From NCBI GenBank assembly GCA_900320185.1, contig ONRD01000008.1:1-64000 (forward strand): a stretch of 64,000 nucleotides of DNA. Direction: 5' to 3'. A program made the translations under genes and the position numbers. Below the pieces are notes generated by a model. The model searched no databases, had not been told where the DNA came from, and saw only the letters and a program-made list of their open reading frames with translations. The first letter of the stretch is position 1, and each line of letters opens with the position of its first letter. Origin of the DNA: an uncultured Bacteroidales bacterium (GTDB lineage: Bacteria; Bacteroidota; Bacteroidia; Bacteroidales; UBA932). Shown here in pieces: positions 23,520-31,921 of the stretch.

Positions 23520-24527
23520 CTATTTGCTATACTTCTTAAGTATTTTTCGTGCCTCTTTCATCCCCGCTTTCCACGCTTTTTCCATAGGTATTTCCTTGCC
23601 GCCCTTGCCGAGGCTCATGTTGGAGGCTTTCATAAAGGTGAAGAGTTCGAGTGTCTCCTCTTTACCAACCGGCGGCTCCCCCGTTTCGAAGAAGTCGAGG
23701 ATGGCGTCCACCAGGCAGGAATAACCCGTATATCCCCCTGTCGGGACTGCCTTTTCTCCTATATATGCGGTCCCGCCATAGGCGTATGGCCCCTCGACAA
23801 TGGCACGGAAAGTTCCTATCCTACCATCATCCCAACGGCCGACGACAACATCACCCGTCTCCGTATGGACCCTCGAGACAGACTTGCACCCGGTTCCCAT
23901 CACCGTATAAAGCTCCTCGACTCCATGAAGCCCATAGTACCCGAAGTCCGGATGGCTCGGCTCCGGAACATGGGGCGAATAGCAATCCGCGCCCGACACC
24001 TTGCCGTACGCCCCGCTCCGGATCTTTACATTCTCCTCCGAGAACCGTACGGCCGAGGAAGAGAAGAAACGGATGCCGTAGCGTTCAGCCAACTCGTAGA
24101 GGGCTATCGCCTGGGCAAGTGTCGCCCCGAGAGGTTTGTCGATATAGATTTTCCTGCCGGAAGCGAAAACTTCCGCAGCCTGCTCGAGATGGAGGTTCCC
24201 GTCGTTGGTCTCCAGAAGGACACAGTCGACGCACGACAGCAATTCCGCGATGGAGTCCACTATCCTCACCCCGTACCGCTGGATTTCCTGGACGAAGATA
24301 GGGATCCGGTCGGTTGCGGAAGGAATGGTTCTCGTCCCGTAGGGATAGGCCGCCACAACCTCATATTTCATGATGCGCGGGTCTGTGCTCTGCGGATCGT
24401 TGATCTGGGAAGTGAAAGCGACGGAATGCGAGGTGTCCAGCCCGATGATGCCGACACGCACGGTCTGCGCCCCTGCAAGAAGGCTGCAAAGGAAGAGGAG
24501 TATGGAGATGCAGGATTCCCTTTTCAT
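23520..24527 (-). CDS. Gfo/Idh/MocA family protein with signal peptide
   Basis: 335 aa. A signal peptide (MKRESCISILLFLCSLLAGAQ) is followed by a Rossmann fold (TVRVGIIGLDTSHSVAFT) and, near residue 155, DKPLGATLAQAIAL, the variant of the EKP motif of this NAD(P)-dependent oxidoreductase family. The C-terminal alpha/beta domain is of family length. Because the dinucleotide site lies right after the export signal, it may carry a tightly bound cofactor as glycosidase-like family relatives do. It lies 32 bases before the exported PLP enzyme and 25 bases after nagB. Confidence 0.82.
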   Translation of the reverse strand: MKRESCISILLFLCSLLAGAQTVRVGIIGLDTSHSVAFTSQINDPQSTDPRIMKYEVVAAYPYGTRTIPSATDRIPIFVQEIQRYGVRIVDSIAELLSCVDCVLLETNDGNLHLEQAAEVFASGRKIYIDKPLGATLAQAIALYELAERYGIRFFSSSAVRFSEENVKIRSGAYGKVSGADCYSPHVPEPSHPDFGYYGLHGVEELYTVMGTGCKSVSRVHTETGDVVVGRWDDGRIGTFRAIVEGPYAYGGTAYIGEKAVPTGGYTGYSCLVDAILDFFETGEPPVGKEETLELFTFMKASNMSLGKGGKEIPMEKAWKAGMKEARKILKKYSK

Positions 24528-24552
24528 GATACAAGCAAGATTTCAGTTCGTC

Positions 24553-25320
24553 CTAAATAATGTACCTGGCACTGTCCCTGTCCAGGTAGAGCGTCGCGTT
24601 TGCATGTCTTCTGCAGATGGAGGCAGGGCATGCCGGGGAGATTGCATCATGGAACAGATGCCTGACGGCCTCGGCCTTGTAAGCGGTCGGGGCGACATTG
24701 AACAACCTGTCCGCACTCATCAAAGTCGGGACCGTCAATGTGATCGCATGGGTCGGGACATCCTGGATCGACGGGAAACAGCCGTCGTGGACTTGCTGCA
24801 TCCTGCTGACCTCATCCAGACGCAGGATCTTGACCGTCTGGGGATCGTCGAAATCGGCATGGGGCGGATCGTTGAAGGCTATGTGACCGTTTTCCCCGAT
24901 CCCCATGAAGACGATGTCGATGTGGATCCCCGCCAGCAGCCGGCGGTACGCTTCGCAGAGGTCATCGGCCGGGCATCCTTCGCGGGCTATGTAATGGACG
25001 GACTTAAACGGAACGAGGCCGAATATGTGGTCATCCAGGAACCGCCCGAACGACTGGGGATCTCCCGGGTTCAGGCCGACATACTCGTCCATGTGGTAAG
25101 CGTTGATCCTCTCCCAGGGAATATCCCTCCCGACAAGGGATGCGAGCATGTCGCACTGGGAAGGCGCAGCTGCAAAAACCACATTGATCTCGTCCTTTCT
25201 GGAAAGGATGTCCTGAATATACTGCTGCGCATCGTCGGCAGCGGCCTTTCCCATCTGTTCCCGGTTGTCAAAAACCTTGATCTGCAATAAATCTTTCTTT
25301 ATCTGAGCTATCATATCCAT
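24553..25320 (-). CDS. nagB: glucosamine-6-phosphate deaminase
   Basis: 255 aa, close to the usual 260-270. Motifs: AAAPSQCDMLASL (phosphate loop region), YHMDEYVGLNPGDPQSFGRFL, and GIGENGHIAFNDPP with the catalytic Asp/His pair, all typical of NagB, which turns glucosamine 6-phosphate into fructose 6-phosphate and ammonia. It starts 5 bases after nagA. I use MDMIAQIKK at 25320; MIAQIKK two codons later is possible, and the longer open frame has no family support. Confidence 0.92.
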   Translation of the reverse strand: MDMIAQIKKDLLQIKVFDNREQMGKAAADDAQQYIQDILSRKDEINVVFAAAPSQCDMLASLVGRDIPWERINAYHMDEYVGLNPGDPQSFGRFLDDHIFGLVPFKSVHYIAREGCPADDLCEAYRRLLAGIHIDIVFMGIGENGHIAFNDPPHADFDDPQTVKILRLDEVSRMQQVHDGCFPSIQDVPTHAITLTVPTLMSADRLFNVAPTAYKAEAVRHLFHDAISPACPASICRRHANATLYLDRDSARYII

Positions 25321-25325
25321 CTGTT

Positions 25326-26501
25326 TCAAAAAACCCGTTCTCCCATTACATACGTCTGAACGGCATACAATTCCTTGCTGCATACGACCAGGTCCGCATC
25401 ATACCCTGTCTGGATGCGTCCCTTGCGGTGCCCCAGTCCCATGACCCTGGAAGGATTCACGGTCAGCATCGCGACAGCCGCCGTCAAAGGCTGGCCCGCG
25501 ATGAAATGCATGGTGCGGAGCAACCGGTCCGTCGTAGCTACGCTTCCCGCGAAGCACGACCGGTCCGGCATCTTGGCCACCCCGTCCTCGATGATGACCT
25601 CCTGCCCACGCTCACGGCTTCCCAGGATACTCGGTGTGCCGTCCGGCATTCCGGCCCCGCGCATCGAGTCCGTACACAGGATGACCCTGTCGGTCCCCTT
25701 GACCTTGATGATCAGGCGAAGCAACTCTTCGGGGACATGGATCCCGTCGGCGATGATTTCCAAATCCATCCCGTCAATGAGATATCCCGCCTCGATGCAA
25801 CCGGCAAACCGGAAACCATTCCGGCGGACCACACCGTTCATACATGAATAGAAATGGGTCATCAGCGTGAATCCCGCTTCATAGGCCTCAAGCACGTCCG
25901 GATAGAGGGCCGAAGTGTGGGCTATTGACGGAAGGATCCCCTTCTTCACGAGGAGCCGCCCCAGGTCCAATGCTCCGGGCAGTTCCGGAGCGATGCTCCA
26001 CCGTTTGATGTCCCGGGACGCTTCCAGTATAGGCAGGTAGTCTTCAGGACAAGGGTCCTTGAGGTATTTCGGATCCTGGGCACCGCGGAATTCGTGCGCG
26101 AAATAAGGGCCCTCCAGGTGCAGCCCGCCGAAAGCAGCCCCTGCCTTCTGGTCCCTGACTCGACCGTACACATCCAGGAACCGCAGCATTTCCGCCGTGT
26201 CCGCAGCAAGGGTCGTCGGAAAAAGAAGGGTCGTACCATGCCGGGCGTGTTCCCGGGCGATGGCCAGGCAGGCCTCTTCCGAACAATCCATGAAATCCGC
26301 ATCCCCGGCTCCATGTGTATGGACATCGATAAAACCGGGCATCACATAATGCCCGTTGACTGGAATATCCTCAAAATCCGTAGTTTCCACAGCTCCGGCA
26401 TGAACCCCAACGATGATCCCGTCCTCCACCAGGACGGTACCTGTGCCCAGATTCCGCTCCGGGGTGATGATCTCGCCTCCCGACAACTTGAATTTACTCA
26501 T
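25326..26501 (-). CDS. nagA: N-acetylglucosamine-6-phosphate deacetylase
   Basis: 391 aa. Amidohydrolase fold with the metal motif DVHTHGAGD near residue 60, HLEGPYFA (metal-binding Glu), SIAHTSALYPDV, MTHFYSCMNG, and the C-terminal DADLVV turn. It deacetylates GlcNAc 6-phosphate for NagB. The ATG at 26501 overlaps the end of the permease gene by 8 bases (ATGAGTAA), indicating coupling; the frame is open further upstream but that part lies inside the permease gene. Confidence 0.92.
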   Translation of the reverse strand: MSKFKLSGGEIITPERNLGTGTVLVEDGIIVGVHAGAVETTDFEDIPVNGHYVMPGFIDVHTHGAGDADFMDCSEEACLAIAREHARHGTTLLFPTTLAADTAEMLRFLDVYGRVRDQKAGAAFGGLHLEGPYFAHEFRGAQDPKYLKDPCPEDYLPILEASRDIKRWSIAPELPGALDLGRLLVKKGILPSIAHTSALYPDVLEAYEAGFTLMTHFYSCMNGVVRRNGFRFAGCIEAGYLIDGMDLEIIADGIHVPEELLRLIIKVKGTDRVILCTDSMRGAGMPDGTPSILGSRERGQEVIIEDGVAKMPDRSCFAGSVATTDRLLRTMHFIAGQPLTAAVAMLTVNPSRVMGLGHRKGRIQTGYDADLVVCSKELYAVQTYVMGERVF

Positions 26502-27819
26502 GGCCAACCTGTTCAGTTCTATTCCAATGCTCGATCCTATACCCCCTGAGAGCATAGAAAATCATATAAAGGAAGCAGGGGACAAGTACCCAGTATCCCA
26601 TCCTCAGACTCCCGCATGCATCTGAGATCCACGCGTACAGCAATGGGATCAGGGCATTGGCGCACAGCCCCATGACGAGGATTGAAGACCCCATGGAGGT
26701 ATGCCGCCCAAGGTCATGTATGGCCAAAGGCCATATCCCTGCATAAATCAACGAATTCGGAATACCGAGAAGTACAAGGGCCCAGATGGAGGCGTCCGTT
26801 TCCATGCCAAGGATATGGATGGGACCGCGGACCAGCACGACCAGCAGGGACAGTACCAGTCCGGACAGCGTGCAAACCACCAAAGCCTTCTGCTGGCTGA
26901 TGTGTTTCGGTATCGCGACCACGCCTATGAGGTATCCGGCAAGGATGCAGCCCAGCGAGAAGGAGGGAAAGACTTTCGCCTGCAGCATGTCCAGGCCCAT
27001 CCCTTGGGCATATCCCATGATAGTGTTGATACAGACCGCCTGCGATCCGAGGTGGCAGAACAGGGCGACGGCCCCGAGGACCAGGTACGGATAGCAGAAC
27101 ACGGACTTCCTGTCCTGGGACGGGCCGGCCGCAGGGCCGTCATCCCGGTCTGGATGAATGTCGGGGATGGAAGACTTGTAGAAAAGGATTCCGAACAGGA
27201 AGAGGAACACAGCCAGGAGGACATAGGGCGGAATCAAGCTCCGCACGACCTGGTCGAGGGCGGCTTCCCGCGCTTCTCCGACCAGAACCCCGGCCGTCAC
27301 CTGGTCGATGACGGCCTTGTCGGACGGACGTATGACGGAAGCGGCGAAAAGGATTGGAGCCAGGATTCCGGCCAACTTGTTGCATATTCCCATGACGCTG
27401 ATCCGCCGTGCAGCGCTCTCTATAGGGCCGATGACCGTCACGAAGGGGTTCGAGGCCGTCTGGAGAATAGCAAGACCTGTCCCGCAGGTGAAAAGGGCCA
27501 CCAGGAAAACATCATACGTCCTGGAAAGAGCCGCGGGAACAAAGAGCAGCGCGCCGGATCCAAGGATCCACAGGCCGACCTGCACCCCCCGCTTGAAACC
27601 CACCCGGTTCAACAGGCCAGAAGCCGGAACCGTCATTACCAGATAAGCGATGTAGAAGGCGAAATTGGCCAGGTAGCCCTGTACTTCGCTCTTCAGTTCG
27701 CAGACCACCTTGAAATAGGGGACCAGGATGGAATTCACCCAGGAAACGAGTCCGAAGATGAAGAAAAGGGCGCCCAGCATGCCCATGGAAAAATAATAGG
27801 ATCTTCTCTCAGGCTTCAT
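26494..27819 (-). CDS. FucP-type MFS sugar permease (probable GlcNAc permease)
   Basis: 441 aa with about 12 transmembrane helices. The first helix (YYFSMGMLGALFFIFGLVSWVNSILVPYFKV, in parts) and GTGLAILQTASNPFVTVIGP are typical of the FucP/GlcP/NagP branch of the major facilitator superfamily, proton-coupled sugar symporters of the inner membrane. Position directly before nagA and nagB makes N-acetylglucosamine or a related amino sugar the likely substrate (NagP role). It starts 10 bases after the regulator gene. Confidence 0.88.
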   Translation of the reverse strand: MKPERRSYYFSMGMLGALFFIFGLVSWVNSILVPYFKVVCELKSEVQGYLANFAFYIAYLVMTVPASGLLNRVGFKRGVQVGLWILGSGALLFVPAALSRTYDVFLVALFTCGTGLAILQTASNPFVTVIGPIESAARRISVMGICNKLAGILAPILFAASVIRPSDKAVIDQVTAGVLVGEAREAALDQVVRSLIPPYVLLAVFLFLFGILFYKSSIPDIHPDRDDGPAAGPSQDRKSVFCYPYLVLGAVALFCHLGSQAVCINTIMGYAQGMGLDMLQAKVFPSFSLGCILAGYLIGVVAIPKHISQQKALVVCTLSGLVLSLLVVLVRGPIHILGMETDASIWALVLLGIPNSLIYAGIWPLAIHDLGRHTSMGSSILVMGLCANALIPLLYAWISDACGSLRMGYWVLVPCFLYMIFYALRGYRIEHWNRTEQVGHE

Positions 27820-27829
27820 GGTCGTCAGG

Positions 27830-29008
27830 TTAATAGGAAGGATGGTCCTCGATCAGCGAAAGAGCTTTCTTCCTCAGCCGCTGACGGTATTCCGTGGGGG
27901 TGCATGAGTACACTTGCCTGAATATCCTCGATACATTCTGGATGCTCAGGAGACCGCAGTGGTCGGCGATCTCGGTGATGGACAGATCACTTTTCACAAG
28001 AAGGTCGGTGAACTTGTTCATACGGCTTGTAACCAAATATTTATAGATGGTCATCCCGTTCATCTCCTTCTTGAAGCGGATCTCGATATTCCGTCTGGAA
28101 AGGGGGACCTGGGAGAGAATCTGATCCATCGTAATGTACTGGTCGAAATGCTCATCGACATACTTGACCAGCCTGTCGACATAAGGGTCCTTGATATAAT
28201 GGCGCAGCGTCGACCCCCTCTCGACGATTCCGCCCGGAGTGACGACTACGTTGAAAGACCAGGACAGATTGCTCTCGAACTGCTTCTCCAGCAACTCGCC
28301 CAAGTGATAGCCTCCCTGCTCCACGTTCAGCTCCAGGGAGGAAATCTGAGGAGAAGATATCTCGCATAGGAGATCGTCGTTGTCCACTCCGACCAGGGAG
28401 ACATCCTCCGGGATGGGGATGCCGGCCATATTGCATACCTCGGTGATCTCCAGGGCATAGGCATCGTCACAGGCGAACATCGCGACAGGTTTGGGCAAAG
28501 ACTTGAGCCAGGATGCCACCTGGGCCCTGTCTCCGTGGGTATCATCGACCATAAGTTTGTACAAGGTGCCTCCGAAGCGTTTCACTTCGGCCTCATAGCC
28601 CTGGAGGCGTTCCTCGGACCAGATGACATCCTTTACGCCGTAATAGGCGAACTGCTTGAACTTATGGTTGATGAAAAAATCCGCCACCTTCACGCCCGTG
28701 CCGATATAATCCCCGGTCAGGTTCGAAAACCTGGAACTCCTTGCCTTGTAGTTCTGAAGCACGATCGGGATGTCGAGTTCGTCCAGCAACGAGATATCGT
28801 CCCAGCGCCACCTGCCGACAATGGCATCCGCCTGCCACTTCCTGGCCCAGCGGATGACCTGCCGGCCGCCGTCAAGCATACCTATCTGGCTGGGCGGGAT
28901 GCGATAGAACGCCCACGGCCCGTGTTCTTTCGAGAATCGGACGAGCCCGCGAAGCAACCTGCGGTCATATTCGCTGGAACAGTCGATGAGAAGGATGATT
29001 TTCCGCAT
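27830..29008 (-). CDS. XylR-like transcription regulator (LacI-type sensor + AraC HTH)
   Basis: 392 aa. Residues 1-270 are a periplasmic-binding-protein-like ligand domain (RKIILLIDCSSEYDRRLLRGL; MFACDDAYALEITEVCNMAGIPIPEDVSLVGVDNDD, in parts). Residues 285-390 carry two AraC-type helix-turn-helix motifs (ITMDQILSQVPLSRRNIEIRFKK and LSITEIADHCGLLSIQNVSRIF, in parts). This is the architecture of XylR, which activates sugar operons on ligand binding. It is the first gene of the nag operon, so an amino sugar or its phosphate is the expected ligand. I start at ATG 29008; an in-frame TTG four codons upstream is possible. Confidence 0.87.
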   Translation of the reverse strand: MRKIILLIDCSSEYDRRLLRGLVRFSKEHGPWAFYRIPPSQIGMLDGGRQVIRWARKWQADAIVGRWRWDDISLLDELDIPIVLQNYKARSSRFSNLTGDYIGTGVKVADFFINHKFKQFAYYGVKDVIWSEERLQGYEAEVKRFGGTLYKLMVDDTHGDRAQVASWLKSLPKPVAMFACDDAYALEITEVCNMAGIPIPEDVSLVGVDNDDLLCEISSPQISSLELNVEQGGYHLGELLEKQFESNLSWSFNVVVTPGGIVERGSTLRHYIKDPYVDRLVKYVDEHFDQYITMDQILSQVPLSRRNIEIRFKKEMNGMTIYKYLVTSRMNKFTDLLVKSDLSITEIADHCGLLSIQNVSRIFRQVYSCTPTEYRQRLRKKALSLIEDHPSY

Positions 29009-29060
29009 GGCAAGTGACAATGGTTACGACAAGAAACGCTTTTTTTTGATTATATAAAAC

Positions 29061-29076
29061 GTTTTCCAGGGAAAAC
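29061..29076. promoter_or_regulatory. palindromic operator candidate
   Basis: GTTTTCC-AG-GGAAAAC, a perfect 16-bp palindrome 53 bases upstream of the regulator gene. It could be the site for autoregulation of the nag operon. Confidence 0.4.
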
Positions 29077-29112
29077 TTCATCTAAACGTCAGCCGGAGTT
29101 TTCCCCCGGGTC

Positions 29113-29151
29113 CCTTGCGAGGGCACCCGACCGGGAGACGCCCTCGCAAGG
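29113..29151 (-). terminator. long hairpin after the SusC/D operon
   Basis: Perfect 12-bp stem CCTTGCGAGGGC/GCCCTCGCAAGG with an inner CCCG-AC-CGGG stem in the loop, 24 bases after the stop of the DUF4998 gene. No T-run follows on the minus strand, so it may mark an mRNA 3' end or partly separate the SusC/D operon from the nag operon. Confidence 0.5.
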
Positions 29152-29174
29152 AAATCCGGACGGGACCGGACACA

Positions 29175-30572
29175 TCAGTCGACAATCCAATAATGGTCCA
29201 GGTCGAAGTGATACTGATGGAATACTCCGTCGGAGTCCATCGCCATCATGTAATCGCCTACGAGGAGCAGCGAACTGAACTTGTTCCAGCCCTGTCCGAT
29301 GTTCCGTGGAGTACCCAGGACGCCGGAAGCTGAAAGAGGGATCAGCCACAGGAAGCCGTCGTTGTCCGCCACGACCAGGGCCTCCTTCTGCCATACCGTA
29401 AAGAGCGGATAATGGAAGGATGAAGACCTGTTGGTCCCGATGGAGGATGGCCATGAGCCATCGTTGCGGACGGGCCAGTACAGCAGGCTGCCTCCGGCAA
29501 TCGAATTGAGCGAGAGGAAGTATCCATTCACCGGGATGAAATAGTCGAACTTGAATTTACCGCCGAACCCTCCCGCGACGAGACTTACGTAAGGCGAATC
29601 TGAAGAGACCCATCGGAACATGTTCAGGTTGCTGTTATCGATGGTCACTCCGATGAAACGGTCCGCGGCATAATGGAAGAATTCCCTGTATATGCTGCGG
29701 GATGCGATCTCGTCCGTCGTCTGGCTTAATGTGAACTTCCCGTCTGAAACGGTCCAGATATTGAACGCGCCGTTTTCAAGCCACTCGTACAACGCGCCGT
29801 CCCTGTTGTAATACTTGCTGCTGAATCCGTTGCCGACGTCTACAAGCTCGCCGGAAGAGTGTATGGCTTCCGGAGACTTCACAGACACTGCATCAGAGTA
29901 CAGGGAGTCAATCCCCGAATCGAGGAAGAAGGTACTTGTCAGGAACAGTTCGGAGGCCTCGGGGAAATCATCCAGGGTGACATGGTCGACCCCCCTGTCG
30001 ACTTTGACCACTCTCTCGTTACCGGAATTGTCCGTATACTTGAGATGTGAATATGCGACATGGTCATTCGGCATGCATGTGGACAGGTCGATCGAGAAGA
30101 CCGAAGTCTGGAAACTGTAGATATAGGAGTCTATCCTTCTGGGGGTAAGTTCCCTGCCCACGAAGTTGGGCCCCCATACCGTGACCGGCAGCGTCGTTAC
30201 GAGGGAACTCTCTCCCCTGCTGTTCTTGTTCTTGAATTCGAAGGTAAGGCTTCCTTCAGGAAGACCCTCCACTATGATTGAATCCTCATGTTCGGCGGCG
30301 GTCGCCGTTGAAACGGGTTTGACGATAGAGTCGTTCCTGTCGTTCCAAAAGATCACGGTGTTGTCTATCCTCGAGTCCGTGCCGTTGGACCAGACCAGCT
30401 TGACCCTCCCGACTCCGGGGCTGTAGCGCAGGGGCTGGGGCTTGGCCAGGTAAACACGTTCTTCCTGGGATGCGTATTTCTCCTGAATGTCATTCATCCT
30501 GTCACAACCGGCCAGGAGCAGGAACAGGCCGGACATAATCAGGAGAGCCTTAACTGAATGAATGTGTTTCAT
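29175..30572 (-). CDS. DUF4998-type surface lipoprotein
   Basis: 465 aa with a lipobox (LLAGC, Cys near 23). The segment CDRMNDIQEKYASQEERVYLAKPQPLRYSPGVGRVKLVW (in parts) is the typical start of DUF4998 proteins found beside SusC/SusD pairs. The C-terminal half has propeller-like repeats (for example LFTVWQKEALVVADNDGFLWLIPLS, in parts). It probably sits on the cell surface and helps bind the glycan. It is last in the SusC-SusD-DUF4959-DUF4998 operon, 17 bases after the gene before it. Confidence 0.75.
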   Translation of the reverse strand: MKHIHSVKALLIMSGLFLLLAGCDRMNDIQEKYASQEERVYLAKPQPLRYSPGVGRVKLVWSNGTDSRIDNTVIFWNDRNDSIVKPVSTATAAEHEDSIIVEGLPEGSLTFEFKNKNSRGESSLVTTLPVTVWGPNFVGRELTPRRIDSYIYSFQTSVFSIDLSTCMPNDHVAYSHLKYTDNSGNERVVKVDRGVDHVTLDDFPEASELFLTSTFFLDSGIDSLYSDAVSVKSPEAIHSSGELVDVGNGFSSKYYNRDGALYEWLENGAFNIWTVSDGKFTLSQTTDEIASRSIYREFFHYAADRFIGVTIDNSNLNMFRWVSSDSPYVSLVAGGFGGKFKFDYFIPVNGYFLSLNSIAGGSLLYWPVRNDGSWPSSIGTNRSSSFHYPLFTVWQKEALVVADNDGFLWLIPLSASGVLGTPRNIGQGWNKFSSLLLVGDYMMAMDSDGVFHQYHFDLDHYWIVD

Positions 30573-30589
30573 GTTATCGTCTGATTATA

Positions 30590-31888
30590 TTATTCTTGAG
30601 GAACCGTATTATCACCGTAGAAACTGACTTCTCCGAGGGAGAAATAGTTGTTCGCCGGGATATTGTCATGGAAATCGATCCTCCTTACCAGGAACCTGAC
30701 ATAACGGACAGGCTTCGCGTAGCGGTCGATATTGAATTCAAGGCCTGCGACCGTATATGCAGTGAATTCGGGCATCCCATAACTGACATTCCGGAGTTCA
30801 TCCGGGAAATAGAACGAGCCGAGGAATTCCCAGTCATCCTCGAACGATGGTTCGGGAATCGCAGTATCGACGGGTACTCCGGAAATGCCTCCGTCCCTGA
30901 CGATCGTCTCGTCAAGCCAATAGCTCCTGTCTTTCAGTTTGTCTTCGTCCAGATGGTCTGTTCCGTAGAGGTCGAATCCGGTTATTCCGACCTGCCCGTA
31001 AATGTAGTCACTGTACCCCCACACATGCAGCCTGGAAAGTTTTGCGACACACTTGAGATCGATCGTGAAACTCCTTCCGCTGCCTCCGGGATTGGTCAGG
31101 AACCCATTCTGGAAGGTATTCGTGATATTGTCCCAAAGGCTGGAGAAATAGTAAGAGTAGGGAGGATTCGGAGGAAGATTCGTAGTATTGTCGTAGGGGA
31201 TGAAGCTTCTGGCATCCGAATACGGCTTGGGAATCAGAACCTCGAAGAAAGGCGTCGTCCTGTATGTCAGCGTGTCCGAAATGTTCCCCCATTTGTCCTC
31301 CACGGAGATGCCGAAGGTAGTCTCCTTGTTCTCGAACCCGCGGAAAGAGTGCTCTTCCTTGACCAGCTCGGAATAGTACATCTCGGCGGTTTCCATTTTC
31401 TCAAGGCTGTCCTTGACCATCAGCCGGATTCCCAATTCGGTGTTCAGGGGATTCTCCCAACTCACGATGATGCCTCCGAAAGTAGTCTCGACATTCATGG
31501 TCCGCATGGCTATCGAGATGACGGATTCCAGAGGTGTGAACTCTATCTGGAGCGGTTCCGACTTCTGCCCTTTCCTGTTGACTTTGTACAACGCGACTTT
31601 CACGGGAGCCGTCGTGTTGAAGCCCTGGATCGTAAGGGAATTGTTGTAAACGGAAGATTTCTCATTGAAGGTTTCACCATTGCGGGTATATTCCGCCATG
31701 ATATACAGCAGGTCGGGATCGTCCGGAGTGGCATATGTTATGGTCGCTCCGCCATTGATGGGAGTTACTGTGTAATCGGTCAACGGACCGCTCCCCTCCC
31801 AGGGGCCCGGATTCTCTGCTCTTTCAGTACAAGCAAAGAAAGAGGATAACATCAGGCAATAGACCAGAATCGGTATGTTTTGTTTCAT
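30590..31888 (-). CDS. DUF4959/DUF5126/DUF5000-type lipoprotein
   Basis: 432 aa lipoprotein (lipobox FFAC, Cys20). The N-terminal part (residues 25-120: VTPINGGATITYATPDDPDLLYIMAEY, in parts) is the fibronectin-like DUF4959. The middle (120-230) matches DUF5126, and the C-terminal 190 residues resemble the F5/8-type carbohydrate-binding module DUF5000. It is a known companion of SusC/SusD, likely a surface glycan-binding protein in place of SusE/SusF. The gene lies 33 bases after susD. Confidence 0.8.
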   Translation of the reverse strand: MKQNIPILVYCLMLSSFFACTERAENPGPWEGSGPLTDYTVTPINGGATITYATPDDPDLLYIMAEYTRNGETFNEKSSVYNNSLTIQGFNTTAPVKVALYKVNRKGQKSEPLQIEFTPLESVISIAMRTMNVETTFGGIIVSWENPLNTELGIRLMVKDSLEKMETAEMYYSELVKEEHSFRGFENKETTFGISVEDKWGNISDTLTYRTTPFFEVLIPKPYSDARSFIPYDNTTNLPPNPPYSYYFSSLWDNITNTFQNGFLTNPGGSGRSFTIDLKCVAKLSRLHVWGYSDYIYGQVGITGFDLYGTDHLDEDKLKDRSYWLDETIVRDGGISGVPVDTAIPEPSFEDDWEFLGSFYFPDELRNVSYGMPEFTAYTVAGLEFNIDRYAKPVRYVRFLVRRIDFHDNIPANNYFSLGEVSFYGDNTVPQE

Positions 31889-31921
31889 GGATCTGTTTCT
31901 TTAATCAACACAAAAGTCTTT

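Noticed and set aside
26701-27921. 406-codon plus-strand frame
   Set aside because: Antisense to the permease gene; polar, repetitive composition and no domain.
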